A stretch of 64,000 bases of DNA. Origin: Dietzia sp. ANT_WB102. GTDB lineage: Bacteria; Actinomycetota; Actinomycetes; Mycobacteriales; Mycobacteriaceae. Where the stretch lies: positions 1,977,630 to 2,041,629 of the forward strand of contig NZ_VOBA01000001.1 in NCBI RefSeq assembly GCF_008369165.1, read 5' to 3'. Below, one piece after another: positions 35,618 through 44,937 of this stretch; the stretch's first letter is position 1; every line of letters starts with the position of its first letter. The translations under genes and the position numbers were made by a program. The notes beneath the pieces were generated by a model. The model did not search any database and had not been told where the DNA came from. It saw only the letters and a program-made list of their open reading frames with translations.

Positions 35618-35647
35618 GGCGCATCCGACCCTCGTGGCGGATGCGCC
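35618..35647 (+). terminator. Hairpin after the DUF3117 gene
   Basis: Arms ggcgcatccg and cggatgcgcc pair perfectly around a 10-nt loop, 21 nt after the DUF3117 stop and 26 nt before the M17 peptidase start. Confidence 0.72.
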
Positions 35648-35673
35648 GCCTCATTTCTTGGAAGGCCTCCCCG

Positions 35674-37173
35674 ATGTCCGTCGTTCCCAGTCGTCCACTG
35701 CCAGCGGTCCGTGTCGTCACCGGTCTGGCACCTGATGGGGCCATGCCGGTCGTGACGCGGCCCCCCGAGCCCGGGCGCACGCCACGCGGGCTCGCCGTCG
35801 AGGCGCGGGTGTCCGTGCGCGACGGGAGGCCGGTGGTGGAGGTCGAACTGGATGCCTCCGCGCCTCGTGCGGGCTGGGCGGGCGCAGTGGATCACGGTCT
35901 GGGCTACCGGCGGGCCGGCGCCGCGGTGGCCCGGCACCTGCGCGACTCGCGGGTCGAGGGGCCGGTGACCCTCGCCGTTCCCGGTGCGGTGCCGCTCGAC
36001 AGGGTGGGCGAGTTGGTCCTGGGGTACCTCGTCGGTGCGCGCGGGCAGGACGTTTTCGCCGCCGACCCCGCCTCGGTCGTACCGGATCTGGTCGTTCAGG
36101 TGGCGCCCGGTACGGGAGGCGTTGACGACGACGAGGGTGCCGTCGCCCGTGCGGTGGCGACTGCCGAGGAGGCAGCCCGGGCGACCGCGGTGGCCCGCGA
36201 TCTCGCCGGGGCGCCCTCGGATCTGAAGACGCCCGAGTGGCTGGTGTCCCGGATGGCCGAGGCGTTAGGCGCGGCGGGGATGCAGACCGAGGTCATCGAG
36301 GGCGAGGGGCTCGTCTCCGGCGGCTTCGGCGGCGTGCTGGCGGTGGGCACGGGATCGGCGGCCGATCCGCGCGTGCTGGTCGCCCGCCGGCGCGGTTCCG
36401 GCCCGCGGGTGCTGCTGGTAGGCAAGGGCATCACCTTCGACACCGGGGGTATCTCGGTCAAGCCAGCCGACGGGATGCATCTCATGCGCACGGACATGGC
36501 GGGGTCGGCCGCGGTCGTGGCGGCGGCCGCGGCGTTCTGCGCGGACGACTCGCCCGGGTACGCCGATCTTGATCTCACCGTCGTGGTGCCGTCGGCCGAG
36601 AACATGCTGTCGGGCTCCGCCTACCGACCGGGCGATGTCGTCACCCACGTAGGTGGCACGACCTCAGAGGTCACCAACACCGATGCGGAGGGCCGGATGG
36701 TCCTCGCCGACGCGCTCGCCCACGGCATCTCCGAGTGCGACCCAGAGGTCGTGGTGGACGTGGCCACCCTCACCGGGGCGATGAAGATTGCGCTGGGGAT
36801 GCGGACCGGCGCGGTGATGGCGAATGACGACGATCTGGCGCAGAGGATCGCCGCAGCGGGCGCCGCGGCGGGGGAGCGTTGGTGGCGACTGCCACTATCC
36901 GAAGACCTGCGCCCGGCGGTACGGTCGGACATCGCCGACCGCCGCCAGGCTCCCAAGGGGCCCGGTGCCATCACCGCAGCCTTGTTCCTCGAGGGCTTCG
37001 TCGACGGTCGCCCCTGGGCGCATCTCGACATCGCCGGGCCCGCTCGCTCACCCGACGAGATCGACGAGGTGGGGCCGGTGGCGACCGGGTTCGCAACCCG
37101 GACGCTGCTCGTGTTTCTCCGCAACCTCGCGGACCGGCCCCGCCGGGGATCCACGGGCGGGCCGCAGCAGTGA
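35674..37173 (+). CDS. Leucyl aminopeptidase family (M17) metallopeptidase
   Basis: A 499-residue dizinc aminopeptidase. The C-terminal catalytic domain has GKGITFDTGGISVKPADGM (metal-binding Lys and Asp), MRTDMAGSAAV (Asp) and NTDAEGRMVLADAL, the M17 signature with Asp and Glu. The N-terminal ~170 residues form the variable regulatory domain. It frees N-terminal residues from peptides in the cytosol. The ATG at 35674 has GGAAGG 8 nt upstream; an ATG 33 nt earlier lies inside the hairpin region. The gene has no counterpart at this place in M. tuberculosis, whose pepB lies elsewhere. Its stop overlaps the next gene as GTGA. Confidence 0.88.
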   Translation: MSVVPSRPLPAVRVVTGLAPDGAMPVVTRPPEPGRTPRGLAVEARVSVRDGRPVVEVELDASAPRAGWAGAVDHGLGYRRAGAAVARHLRDSRVEGPVTLAVPGAVPLDRVGELVLGYLVGARGQDVFAADPASVVPDLVVQVAPGTGGVDDDEGAVARAVATAEEAARATAVARDLAGAPSDLKTPEWLVSRMAEALGAAGMQTEVIEGEGLVSGGFGGVLAVGTGSAADPRVLVARRRGSGPRVLLVGKGITFDTGGISVKPADGMHLMRTDMAGSAAVVAAAAAFCADDSPGYADLDLTVVVPSAENMLSGSAYRPGDVVTHVGGTTSEVTNTDAEGRMVLADALAHGISECDPEVVVDVATLTGAMKIALGMRTGAVMANDDDLAQRIAAAGAAAGERWWRLPLSEDLRPAVRSDIADRRQAPKGPGAITAALFLEGFVDGRPWAHLDIAGPARSPDEIDEVGPVATGFATRTLLVFLRNLADRPRRGSTGGPQQ

Positions 37174-38183
37174 GCCACGGGCGGGCTGCTCTCGAGCGGG
37201 TCGTCCCCTTGTTGCGCTGCCCCGTTTGCGGGCAGAGCATGCAGTCTTCCGGGCTGACGGTCGAGTGCACCGGCGGGCACTCGTTTGATCGGGCCCGCCA
37301 GGGGCACCTCAGTCTTTTTGGCCCCCGTGGCCGGCGGTTCCCGGGCGACGGGACGGACCAGGTGGCGGCTCGTGACCGAGTCCTCCGGTCGGGGCTGTTC
37401 GATCCGCTGGCCGCAGCGCTCGCCGGTGTCGCCCGAGAGGCGCTGTCGCGCACGACTGACCATTCCCGCACGGGTCCGCTGCGGCCGGTGGTGCTCGAGC
37501 CCGGCGCCGGTACCGGCTTTTACCTCGCGGCGGTCGTCGAGGCGGTGAAGCGCGCCGGTGGCGATACCGAGAAGAGGACGGGCGACGGTCTCGCTGCGAG
37601 AGAGGAGAGCGGGCCGGACGCCCCCGGGTCCGACGCCCCAAGGTCGGCCGTCCTCAAGTCGGACGTCCTCGGGATCGGCACCGAGATCTCCACCGCGGCA
37701 GCGCGTCGGCTCGCCAGGGTCCACGAAGACGTGGCGGCGCTGGTGGCGGACACCTGGGACGGGCTCCCGCTCGTGGATGCCTGCGTTGACCTGGTGCAGG
37801 TGGTGTTCGCCCCCAGGAACCCGGCCGAATTCGCGCGGGTACTGCGCCCGGGTGGGACGTTGGTCGTTGCCGTTCCCGGGCCGGGCCACCTCGAGCCGCT
37901 TCGCTCTGCCGGGGGCCTGCTTGAACCGGCCCCGGGCAAGGGGGACCGTCTGGACGCCGATTTGTCTGGGCTCTTCGGGCCGGATGCAGTGCGCACCGTT
38001 GACGTGCGCACCGAGGTTCCCGCGTCCGTTGCCGTGGATCTGGCGCTCATGGGGCCGAGCGGAGTGCATCTCGAGAGGGCCCGTCTCGAGGAGCGGCTCG
38101 GGCCCGCGGATCGTCCGGTCAGGCTGCAGGTCGAGGTGCGGACATACACGCTCCTGCCGACTGGGGGACCGCTACAGCAGTGA
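37170..38183 (+). CDS. RlmA-like 23S rRNA (guanine-N1)-methyltransferase
   Basis: A 337-residue SAM methyltransferase with an N-terminal zinc ribbon: LLRCPVCGQSM, then VECTGGHSFDRARQGHLSLF. This is the RlmA(I)/TlrB layout, enzymes that methylate G745 or G748 in helix 35 of 23S rRNA; TlrB-type methylation adds tylosin resistance. Motif I VLEPGAGTGFYLAAV follows. An insertion with DAPGSDAPRSAVLKSDVLG (about residues 145-170) lies between motif I and the GTEIS motif II. Which G is methylated cannot be told. GTG start overlaps the M17 stop; the 3' end overlaps glgM by 12 bp. Confidence 0.82.
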   Translation: MSHGRAALERVVPLLRCPVCGQSMQSSGLTVECTGGHSFDRARQGHLSLFGPRGRRFPGDGTDQVAARDRVLRSGLFDPLAAALAGVAREALSRTTDHSRTGPLRPVVLEPGAGTGFYLAAVVEAVKRAGGDTEKRTGDGLAAREESGPDAPGSDAPRSAVLKSDVLGIGTEISTAAARRLARVHEDVAALVADTWDGLPLVDACVDLVQVVFAPRNPAEFARVLRPGGTLVVAVPGPGHLEPLRSAGGLLEPAPGKGDRLDADLSGLFGPDAVRTVDVRTEVPASVAVDLALMGPSGVHLERARLEERLGPADRPVRLQVEVRTYTLLPTGGPLQQ

Positions 38184-39338
38184 GGCGTACATCCGGTGGG
38201 TCTGCTCGGCGATCGCCTGCCACGAGAACCGGGTCCCGGCCCGCTCCTTGCCCGCCCGACCCATCCGGGCGGCTTTGGCCGGGTCCGCCACGAGGTCGTT
38301 GACCGCCGCCGCGATTCCGGCCTCGAACGCTTCGATCGCGGATTCGTCGTAGTGGACGAGGAGGCCGGTCTCGCCGTCGACGACCACCTCCGGTATCCCG
38401 CCGACATCGGATGCCACGACTGCCGCGTCGCACGCCATGGCCTCGAGATTGACGATGCCGAGCGGTTCGTAGACAGACGGGCAGACGAAGACGGACGCGG
38501 CCGAGAGGATCTCGATGACCTCTTCTCGCGGCAACATGTCACGCAGCCAGAAGACCCCGTCGCGAATGGATTGCAGATCCGCCACGAGTGATTCCATCTC
38601 GGCCGCGATCTCGGGGGTGTCCGGGGCGCCTGCGCACAGCACCAGCTGGGCATCCGGGTGGAAGTCCCGGGCGGCACGGACCAGGTGGGGGACCCCCTTC
38701 TGGCGTGTGATCCGGCCGACGAACGCCACGATCGGCCGGTCCGGGTCCACTCCGTTCCTGCGCAGCACCGAGTCCTCGCCGCCGAAGGTCTCGACGGGGG
38801 ACCACACCGAGGTGTCGATGCCGTTGAGGATCACGTGGATGCGGTCCGGATCGATCTCCGGGTAGACGCGCAGGATCTCGTCCTTCATCCGCGAGCTCAC
38901 CGCCACCACGGCGTCGGCGTGCGCAAAGGCGTTGCGCTCCGACCACGACGAGACCCGGTACCCCCCGCCGAGCTGCTCGGCCTTCCAGGGCCGACTGGGC
39001 TCGAGGGAATGGGCGGACACGACGTGAGGGATACCGTAGAGCTGCGCTGCGAGGTGCCCGGCCAGACCCGTGTACCAGGTGTGCGAATGGACGATGTCCG
39101 CCGCTTCGGCCGCGATGCTCATGCGCAGTCCGGCGGAGAGGGTCTGGATCGCGGGGTTGGCGTCCGCGCCCAGTTCGGGATCCGGCCGGAAGGCCCGGGC
39201 GGTGTCGCGGTCCTCACCCATGCACAGCACGTCCACCTCGCACAGGGGCCGCAGGTTGGCCACCAGTTCGGTCACGTGCACGCCAGCCCCGCCGTAGACC
39301 TCAGGCGGGTATTCCCTCGTCATCATCGCTACTCGCAC
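38172..39338 (-). CDS. glgM: GT4 glycosyltransferase, alpha-maltose-1-phosphate synthase / glycogen synthase type
   Basis: A 388-residue GT4-family enzyme. In actinobacteria this protein, divergent from glgC, was first called glgA and in mycobacteria makes maltose 1-phosphate from ADP-glucose and glucose 1-phosphate for the GlgE route. Seen: REYPPEVYGGAGVHVTEL (N-terminal donor loop), FVGRITRQKGVPHLVRAA, and the catalytic block SVYEPLGIVNLEAMAC with its E-x7-E pair. The GTG at 39338 is 7 nt after a TACGTT -10; the much longer upstream frame overlaps glgC's promoter and is not used. Glycogen synthase activity is the alternative. Confidence 0.88.
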   Translation of the reverse strand: MRVAMMTREYPPEVYGGAGVHVTELVANLRPLCEVDVLCMGEDRDTARAFRPDPELGADANPAIQTLSAGLRMSIAAEAADIVHSHTWYTGLAGHLAAQLYGIPHVVSAHSLEPSRPWKAEQLGGGYRVSSWSERNAFAHADAVVAVSSRMKDEILRVYPEIDPDRIHVILNGIDTSVWSPVETFGGEDSVLRRNGVDPDRPIVAFVGRITRQKGVPHLVRAARDFHPDAQLVLCAGAPDTPEIAAEMESLVADLQSIRDGVFWLRDMLPREEVIEILSAASVFVCPSVYEPLGIVNLEAMACDAAVVASDVGGIPEVVVDGETGLLVHYDESAIEAFEAGIAAAVNDLVADPAKAARMGRAGKERAGTRFSWQAIAEQTHRMYASLL

Positions 39339-39345
39339 ACCAGCC

Positions 39346-39351
39346 AACGTA
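39346..39351 (-). promoter_or_regulatory. -10 hexamer TACGTT of glgM (leaderless type)
   Basis: TACGTT on the minus strand ends 7 nt (GGCTGGT) before the GTG at 39338. Confidence 0.42.
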
Positions 39352-39469
39352 GTCGTTCGGGCTGTTGCCCGAGGCGTGCCCGGTGAACACAGCCCATCCC
39401 CGGGGTGGAGACTTCGTGCGTGTCGGGGGCAAACCCCGCGATGAGCTCTGCCGGGATGCTCGGAGTAGT

Positions 39470-39475
39470 TACGGT
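39470..39475 (+). promoter_or_regulatory. -10 hexamer TACGGT of glgC (leaderless type)
   Basis: TACGGT ends 6 nt before the glgC GTG at 39482. The spacer GGGGGA could also act as a weak ribosome site if a longer transcript exists. Confidence 0.4.
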
Positions 39476-39481
39476 GGGGGA

Positions 39482-40708
39482 GTGAGGAATCAGCCGCACG
39501 TCCTAGCAATCGTCCTCGCCGGTGGCGAGGGCAAGCGACTCTTCCCGCTTACGGCGGATCGCGCGAAACCTGCGGTGCCGTTCGGGGGGTCTTATCGTCT
39601 CATCGACTTCGTGTTGAGCAACCTGGTCAATGCGGGGTTCATGCGGATCTGTGTCCTCACGCAATACAAGTCCCATTCGCTCGACCGCCACATCGCTCAG
39701 GTGTGGCACATGCGCGGGATGGGTGGCGAGTACGTCGCGCCGGTCCCGGCCCAGCAACGTCTCGGACCACGCTGGTACACCGGTTCGGCCGACGCGATAC
39801 TGCAGTCGCTCAACCTGGTATACGACGAGAAGCCGGACCACATCGTCGTGTTCGGCGCCGACCACGTGTACCGGATGGATCCCAGGCAGATGCTGGACCA
39901 CCACATCTCCACCGGCGCCGCGGTGACCGTCGCAGGAATCCGGGTCCCGCGCAGTGAGGCGTTCGCGTTCGGCTGCATCGACGCAGGGGAGGACGACCTG
40001 ATCCGAGGCTGGGTGGAGAAGCCCACCGACCCCCCGGGGACGCCGGACGATCCGGACGCGACCTTCGCGTCCATGGGCAACTACATCTTCACCACCGAGG
40101 CGCTCATCGAGGCGCTCAAGGCGGACGCGGAGAAACCCGATTCCACCCACGACATGGGCGGCGACATCATCCCCGCCCTCGTGGAGCAGGAGCGAGCCTA
40201 CGTCTACGACTTCGCCCTGAACCATGTGCCAGGGGAGACCGAGCGCGACGCTGGATACTGGCGCGACGTCGGCACCATCGACGCGTTCTATGACGCCCAC
40301 ATGGACCTGGTGTCCGTGCACCCGGTGTTCAACCTTTACAACTCTCTGTGGCCCATCCGGACCCAGCAGGACAACCTGCCCCCCGCGAAGTTCGTCAACG
40401 GCGGTATGTCGCAGGAGTCCATGGTCGGTTCGGGGACGATCGTTTCCGCCGCCACCGTTCGCAACTCGGTGCTCTCCAACAACGTGATCGTTGAGGACGG
40501 AGCGGTCGTTGAGGGAAGCGTCATCATGCCCGGTGTACGCATTGGTCGGGGGGCGGTGGTTCGCAAGGCGATCGTCGACAAGAACTGTCACATCGGCGAC
40601 GGGGACCTCATCGGCGTGGACCACGAACGCGACCGCAGTCGGTTCCCGGTGAGCGCGGGGGGAGTGGTGAGCGTGGCGAAGAATACCGTCACCACGCTGC
40701 CGGGCTGA
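39482..40708 (+). CDS. glgC: Glucose-1-phosphate adenylyltransferase (ADP-glucose pyrophosphorylase)
   Basis: Makes ADP-glucose from ATP and glucose 1-phosphate, the committed step to glycogen and maltose-1-phosphate. The 408-residue protein starts [20 protein letters not shown], with the nucleotide-binding GGxGx[22 protein letters not shown] is the second block, and [13 protein letters not shown] and [14 protein letters not shown] (metal-site Asp) follow. The C-terminal quarter is a left-handed beta-helix. It is divergent from glgM across 143 bp, the standard actinobacterial order. Allosteric regulation by sugar phosphates is known for the family. Confidence 0.95.
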   Translation: MRNQPHVLAIVLAGGEGKRLFPLTADRAKPAVPFGGSYRLIDFVLSNLVNAGFMRICVLTQYKSHSLDRHIAQVWHMRGMGGEYVAPVPAQQRLGPRWYTGSADAILQSLNLVYDEKPDHIVVFGADHVYRMDPRQMLDHHISTGAAVTVAGIRVPRSEAFAFGCIDAGEDDLIRGWVEKPTDPPGTPDDPDATFASMGNYIFTTEALIEALKADAEKPDSTHDMGGDIIPALVEQERAYVYDFALNHVPGETERDAGYWRDVGTIDAFYDAHMDLVSVHPVFNLYNSLWPIRTQQDNLPPAKFVNGGMSQESMVGSGTIVSAATVRNSVLSNNVIVEDGAVVEGSVIMPGVRIGRGAVVRKAIVDKNCHIGDGDLIGVDHERDRSRFPVSAGGVVSVAKNTVTTLPG

Positions 40709-40772
40709 CTCCTCCCAGGGCGACCACTCAGCGGGCGACGTCGTCGAGGGTAACTTGTCGAAGGAAGACTCC

Positions 40773-41381
40773 TCAGAGGGTGACGACGGTGAGGCCGGTC
40801 CCCACCGGCAGCACCGTGATGTGCGCGCTCCCGGGCAGGTCCGCGTCCTCGGGCAGTGGCGCATGTTCGCCGATCAGGACCAGTGCGCCGCCTGCACGAA
40901 GGAGTTGGTGGGATCGCGAAATCACGCGCGGCACCGAGTGCGCCGGTACATCGGCGACCACGAGGTCGTAGGCCCCGTCCGCCAGCTTGTCCGCCACCTC
41001 GAGCGGTCGGGCGGCGATGTACCGAGCGGAGGAGGAGGGGTAACCCGCCCCACGGACCGCCGCCCGCGCCGCGTCGAGGTGATGTGGGTCGTCGGTGATG
41101 CAAGTGACCACCGCTCCGGAGCCAGGCCCCGCCGCGGCGAGGATAGCCAGTGCGGGGACGCCGGGCGCTGGGGTGATGCAGACGGCGGCGCGGGTGCCGT
41201 TCAGCTTGGCGATGAGGCGGATGGCATCCGCGGTCAGAGCGCCCGGCGATGCGGCGCCGAGCTCCTCGGCCTCGGCCCGTGCGGACGCGTACAGGGAGTC
41301 GTCGACGAGGGCGGCGCTACGGCGAGCCACCGCGTCGAGGCCGGAGCTATCGGTGGTGGGGACGTCAGAAGAATCGGACAC
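40773..41381 (-). CDS. O-methyltransferase family 3-like protein (Rv1220c-like)
   Basis: A 202-residue protein with a helical lead (residues 15-45, SLYASARAEAEELGAASPG) and a Rossmann methyltransferase core (AVCITPAPGVPALAILAAAG as degenerate motif I, DDPHHLDAARAAVRGAGY, and YDLVVADVPAH). This is the layout of catechol O-methyltransferase-like family 3 proteins. The usual GxGxG of motif I is reduced, so SAM binding is not certain. It lies immediately before sigE in divergent orientation, as Rv1220c does in M. tuberculosis. GTG start, 6 nt after a TACGCT -10. Confidence 0.75.
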   Translation of the reverse strand: MSDSSDVPTTDSSGLDAVARRSAALVDDSLYASARAEAEELGAASPGALTADAIRLIAKLNGTRAAVCITPAPGVPALAILAAAGPGSGAVVTCITDDPHHLDAARAAVRGAGYPSSSARYIAARPLEVADKLADGAYDLVVADVPAHSVPRVISRSHQLLRAGGALVLIGEHAPLPEDADLPGSAHITVLPVGTGLTVVTL

Positions 41382-41387
41382 CTGGCC

Positions 41388-41393
41388 AGCGTA
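41388..41393 (-). promoter_or_regulatory. -10 hexamer TACGCT of the O-methyltransferase gene (leaderless type)
   Basis: TACGCT on the minus strand ends 6 nt (GGCCAG) before the GTG at 41381. Confidence 0.42.
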
Positions 41394-41580
41394 TCGCCGT
41401 CAGGGGTGCGAACGGTGACCAACGCGCGGTGATCGGATCGGTATCAGACTCTCAGCTATGTATCAGTTCGTGTCTATCGTGAGGCAAGCCCCATGGTGCA
41501 GGGTGGGGTAACGCTGCGCCACGAGGGCGCGGCGCACCACCGCGCGGGCTCCGGTCCGGGCCGGAAGGCGGCGGCAGCGT

Positions 41581-42201
41581 ATGTATTCAAGAACCGTGTA
41601 CGGGACGATGATCGCTCCGGTCGCCACCGAGGAGCACCTCGGGACCGCACGCTTCGATGCCACCGGCGACGCCGCAGACATGCCGTCCTGGTCGCAACTC
41701 GTCGCGCAGCACGGCGACCGTGTGTACCGGCTGGCGTATCGACTATGCGGGAACGCCCACGACGCTGAGGACATCACGCAGGAGGCGTTCATCAGGGTGT
41801 TCCGCTCGTTGGACCGCTACAAGCCGGGAACCTTCGAGGGCTGGATGCACCGCATCGTCACGAACCTCTTCCTCGACTCCGCACGCCGTCGCGGCCGCAT
41901 CCGCTTCGAGGCGCTGCCCGACGACGCCGAACGCGTGCCCGGTCGTGAACGAAGCCCCGAGCAGGTGTTGTCGGAGGAGACGTTCGACCCCGTCCTGCAG
42001 ACCGCACTGGCCAACTTGTCGCCGGAGTTCCGCGCAGCCGTGGTTCTCAGCGACATCGAAGACCTCAGCTACGAGGAGGTCGGCCGGATCTTGGGCGTCA
42101 AGATGGGCACCGTCCGGAGCCGGATCCACCGAGGCCGCGCCGCGTTGCGGGCCGAACTCGAGGCCGCAGGGGTGACCAGCGCCCACCAGCGCATCGACTG
42201 A
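41581..42201 (+). CDS. sigE: ECF RNA polymerase sigma factor SigE
   Basis: A 206-residue ECF sigma factor. Region 2 spans about residues 40-105 ([20 protein letters not shown], then [20 protein letters not shown] and [12 protein letters not shown]), and region 4 about 135-190 ([20 protein letters not shown], then [20 protein letters not shown]). SigE controls envelope, heat, detergent and oxidative stress responses in Mycobacteriales. Context is diagnostic: rseA, htrA and tatB follow as in M. tuberculosis Rv1221-1224. An internal ATG at residue 10 (41608) is an alternative start; SigE genes of mycobacteria are known to use several. The 199 bp upstream show no clear ECF-type promoter to my eye. 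Confidence 0.93.
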   Translation: MYSRTVYGTMIAPVATEEHLGTARFDATGDAADMPSWSQLVAQHGDRVYRLAYRLCGNAHDAEDITQEAFIRVFRSLDRYKPGTFEGWMHRIVTNLFLDSARRRGRIRFEALPDDAERVPGRERSPEQVLSEETFDPVLQTALANLSPEFRAAVVLSDIEDLSYEEVGRILGVKMGTVRSRIHRGRAALRAELEAAGVTSAHQRID

Positions 42202-42341
42202 TCGCACGCTGCCGGTCGACCGAATCGACCCCGCGGAGACTGAGCGCGTGCGGGCCGGGAACTCGTCAGGGGTGCCGGACGTTGATCACCTCGACGGGGT
42301 CGCCGGCGCACCGGCGTGACGACCGGAGAGGGGGCAGGGGC

Positions 42342-42803
42342 GTGGACGGACACCGCTATAGGCGCGGGCGGGACCGCGGCCCCCGACCCGGGCCCGAGTT
42401 CACATTGTCGTACGACTCAGCTCGGGAAGTGGTCGGCTCGACCGGCCCGCCCCGCTCCAGGGAGAGCTTCCTATCCACCGATCACCTGTCCATAGAAGCT
42501 GCCGCGGCCTATGTCGACGGGCAACTTCCCGCCGCCGGGCAGGCGCGCGCAGATGCCCACCTTGCCCGGTGTGAGCTCTGTCGCCAGGAAGTCGACGATC
42601 AGCGCGAGGCACGTCGCGTCCTGCGCGGCTCCGGCCCCATACAGATGCCCCCCGAACTCCTCGAACGGCTGCGATCGCTCGAGGGCACACCCGATCCCGC
42701 CGGGCCACCCCCTCGCGTGTTCGCTGCCGGGAACGACGGTCACGTCGACCGGCGCGTCGACTGGGCGAGACTGCTGCGCCGGTTGTGGCGCCGCGGCCAC
42801 TAG
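42342..42803 (+). CDS. rseA: Zinc-type anti-sigma-E factor RseA
   Basis: A 153-residue cytosolic anti-sigma factor. The core FLSTDHLSIEAAAAYVDGQL resembles the mycobacterial RseA block, followed by His73-x3-Cys77-x2-Cys80 (HLARCELC), the ZAS-family zinc/redox site. EVDDQREARRVLR and PIQMPPELLERLRSLE continue the similarity. It should bind SigE and release it on oxidation or after phosphorylation and ClpCP proteolysis, as shown for M. tuberculosis RseA. The GTG at 42342 follows GGAGAGGGGG; its Arg-rich first 20 residues make a TTG at 42405 a reasonable alternative start. No membrane helix is present. Confidence 0.85.
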   Translation: MDGHRYRRGRDRGPRPGPEFTLSYDSAREVVGSTGPPRSRESFLSTDHLSIEAAAAYVDGQLPAAGQARADAHLARCELCRQEVDDQREARRVLRGSGPIQMPPELLERLRSLEGTPDPAGPPPRVFAAGNDGHVDRRVDWARLLRRLWRRGH

Positions 42804-42813
42804 GGTGGTCCGA

Positions 42814-44331
42814 GTGGAGGACGACATAGGCGTGCCCGGGCACGCGACGCGGGACGGGGAACCCGACCGCCCGCTTCGTGAACCCGCTCCGATCCATCGG
42901 CCTGACATAGATGAGGACGTCGTCGCTCGGTTCTCCCGGCCCGTCGGGGTCACGGGTGGATTTGATCCATCCCGAGAGAGCGACGTCGGCGACTACCGCC
43001 CCTCCCCCCTGCGGGACGCCGACCCGGTCTTGGCCCAGGCCTTCGCCCCCGGCCCGGGGACCGCCCGGGGTATCGAGCGCCATCCGACGTGGCAGGACGA
43101 CTCCGACACCCTGCCCCCGCCCACACCAGACCCGTGGCGAGACCCGAACGCCCCGGTCGGTTACGGCGTCCCCGCGATGCCCACGACGCAGGAGCCCGGC
43201 ACGGTCGATCTGTCCGGCGCGAACGAGGCCCCGGCTCCGAAGCTGTCGCTGTCCGAAGCACTGTACGACCGTCGACTGAGCCGGCAGTCCCTGGCTGGGG
43301 CAGTCGCCGCCGTCGCAGTCGTCGCACTGGTAGGCGGCGCCGTCGGCGCCATCGTCGCGGACTCCGCCCGCGTCCTGACAACCTCCACCGTCCGGATCGC
43401 CGACGCACCGGAGAAGGTCCTGCGTCCCGACAACCTGGTCGGTGAGGTTGCACAGCGGGTCCAACCGGCTGTGGTCAATATCCAGGTGTCGACCCCGTCC
43501 GCACGAGGCGAGGGATCGGGGATCGTTATCGACCCGCAGGGCTACATCGTCACGAACAACCACGTCGTCACCATGGATGGCGCCGCCGACCGCGCGGACA
43601 TCGACGTCATCTTTCCCGACGGCTCCAGAGCCCCCGCCGAGATGGTCGGGCGTGACCCGGCCACGGACCTCGCGGTTCTCAAGGTTAAGGACATCCAGAA
43701 CCTCACCGTCGCCACGCTGGGCGACTCGGACAACGTCGAGGTGGGGGAGCAGGTCATCGCCATCGGTTCGCCGCTCGGGCTCGCGCGGACGGTCACCGAG
43801 GGCATCGTCTCCGCGACGCAGCGGCCGATCGCCCTCGGGGAGTCCACCTCCGACGAGGACGTCGTGATCGACGCGATCCAGACCGACGCTGCGATCAACC
43901 CGGGAAACTCCGGAGGTCCGCTCATCGACGGTGCCGGTGCGGTCATCGGTATCAACACCTCCATCTTCACCCAGTCCGGAGGCTCCATCGGGCTCGGGTT
44001 CGCCATCCCGGTCAACGACGTGCGCGACATAGCGACGTCCCTGATGACCGAAGGCACCGCCCGCCACGCCACCATCGGCGTCAACGCTCGCAAGGCGGAC
44101 AACGGGGCCGTCGAGGGCGCAGAGATCGTCAACGTCCGAGACGGGTCTCCCGCGCAGGAGAGTGGTCTGCGCGAAGGAGACGTGGTGACCCGGGTCGGCG
44201 AGCGGCGTGTGCGTTCTTCGGACGAACTGGTGGTTGCCGTCCGCCGTGCCGGAGCCGACGATGACGTCCCGGTCGAGGTCATCCGCGGCGGGACACGGGT
44301 CGAATTGACCGTGCATCCGACCCTGGGCTGA
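42814..44331 (+). CDS. htrA: HtrA-like membrane-anchored serine protease
   Basis: A 505-residue trypsin-fold protease/chaperone with the active site outside the membrane. A 155-residue Pro/Asp/Arg-rich cytosolic tail precedes one membrane helix (about 160-185). The catalytic triad is His250 (TNNHVVT), Asp285 (TDLAVLKV) and Ser366 (NPGNSGGPL). A single PDZ domain fills about 400-500 ([20 protein letters not shown]). In M. tuberculosis HtrA acts with the SigE system in envelope quality control and is essential. The GTG is 10 nt after the rseA stop. The first 150 residues may mediate cytosolic contacts (inference). Confidence 0.93.
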   Translation: MEDDIGVPGHATRDGEPDRPLREPAPIHRPDIDEDVVARFSRPVGVTGGFDPSRESDVGDYRPSPLRDADPVLAQAFAPGPGTARGIERHPTWQDDSDTLPPPTPDPWRDPNAPVGYGVPAMPTTQEPGTVDLSGANEAPAPKLSLSEALYDRRLSRQSLAGAVAAVAVVALVGGAVGAIVADSARVLTTSTVRIADAPEKVLRPDNLVGEVAQRVQPAVVNIQVSTPSARGEGSGIVIDPQGYIVTNNHVVTMDGAADRADIDVIFPDGSRAPAEMVGRDPATDLAVLKVKDIQNLTVATLGDSDNVEVGEQVIAIGSPLGLARTVTEGIVSATQRPIALGESTSDEDVVIDAIQTDAAINPGNSGGPLIDGAGAVIGINTSIFTQSGGSIGLGFAIPVNDVRDIATSLMTEGTARHATIGVNARKADNGAVEGAEIVNVRDGSPAQESGLREGDVVTRVGERRVRSSDELVVAVRRAGADDDVPVEVIRGGTRVELTVHPTLG

Positions 44332-44384
44332 CCGCAGTGGGGGATCGGCAACAGATCGGGCTCCCGCCCGTGGGCCTGGCCACG

Positions 44385-44390
44385 TATCCT
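44385..44390 (+). promoter_or_regulatory. -10 hexamer TATCCT of tatB (leaderless type)
   Basis: TATCCT ends 8 nt (GGGCAGCG) before the tatB ATG, so tatB can be transcribed independently of htrA. Confidence 0.45.
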
Positions 44391-44398
44391 GGGCAGCG

Positions 44399-44830
44399 AT
44401 GTTCACAAACGTGGGGTGGTCCGAGCTCCTGGTGCTCGGCGTGGTGGCGTTGGTCGTTCTTGGACCCGAGCGTCTACCCGAGGCTGCCCGCTGGCTGGCC
44501 TCGGCGATCCGGAAGGTCCGTGAATTCGCCAGTAGCGCGCAACAGCAGCTCAAGGACGACTATGGGACGGAGTTCGAGGAGTTTCGCGAGCCCCTCAAGC
44601 AACTCAACGACCTGCGCGGTCTGAGTCCGCGGGCGATGGTCACCAAGCACCTGCTGGACGGTGACGACTCCCTGTTCTCGGGGGACTTCGGGGCTGCTGC
44701 GCCGGCGGGAAGCCCAGCTGCGGAACCGCGCCGGTCGACTGCGCCGCGCCCGGCTGAATCCACACCTGTGGGAGACGAGCCCGCGCCGACTCCGTCTTCC
44801 GGTCCCATCTGGGACAGCGACGCGACATAG
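44399..44830 (+). CDS. tatB: Twin-arginine translocase subunit TatB
   Basis: A 143-residue TatB. The N terminus has the standard short membrane helix [20 protein letters not shown] followed by [12 protein letters not shown], the TatA/B hinge with Gly-Pro and the TatB-typical GPERLPE. An amphipathic helix and an acidic-basic coiled stretch lead to a Pro/Ala-rich disordered tail. TatB with TatC recognises twin-arginine signal peptides of folded exported proteins. It lies 67 bp after htrA, as in M. tuberculosis. No tatA or tatC is in the window. Confidence 0.94.
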   Translation: MFTNVGWSELLVLGVVALVVLGPERLPEAARWLASAIRKVREFASSAQQQLKDDYGTEFEEFREPLKQLNDLRGLSPRAMVTKHLLDGDDSLFSGDFGAAAPAGSPAAEPRRSTAPRPAESTPVGDEPAPTPSSGPIWDSDAT

Positions 44831-44898
44831 ATCTTCTGCGCTTCCACCCGAGGTAGCCCCCGCAGAACAGAGCACCGTGCTGGTGCCCTGGGTGCCCG

Positions 44899-44933
44899 CG
44901 GAGCGGCCGGAAGGCTGAACCCCGGCCGCTCCG
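44899..44933. terminator. Bidirectional terminator between tatB and mrp
   Basis: Perfect 12-nt arms (cggagcggccgg and its reverse complement) around an 11-nt loop lie between convergent genes, ending 5 nt before the mrp stop. Confidence 0.82.
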
Positions 44934-44937
44934 TGAC

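Noticed and set aside
39503-40864. A 453-codon minus-strand frame opposite glgC
   Set aside because: glgC is unmistakable on the plus strand; the antisense protein is Val/His/Arg-rich with no family.
41382-41580. SigE-type autoregulatory promoter (GGAAC / GTT) upstream of sigE
   Set aside because: GGAA occurs once (in ggccggaaggcg), but no GTT lies at the right spacing; nothing convincing was seen.
42400-44553. A 717-codon open frame on the minus strand opposite rseA-htrA-tatB
   Set aside because: The plus strand carries intact htrA and tatB with catalytic motifs; the antisense product is low-complexity Arg/Gly/Asp and has no family.
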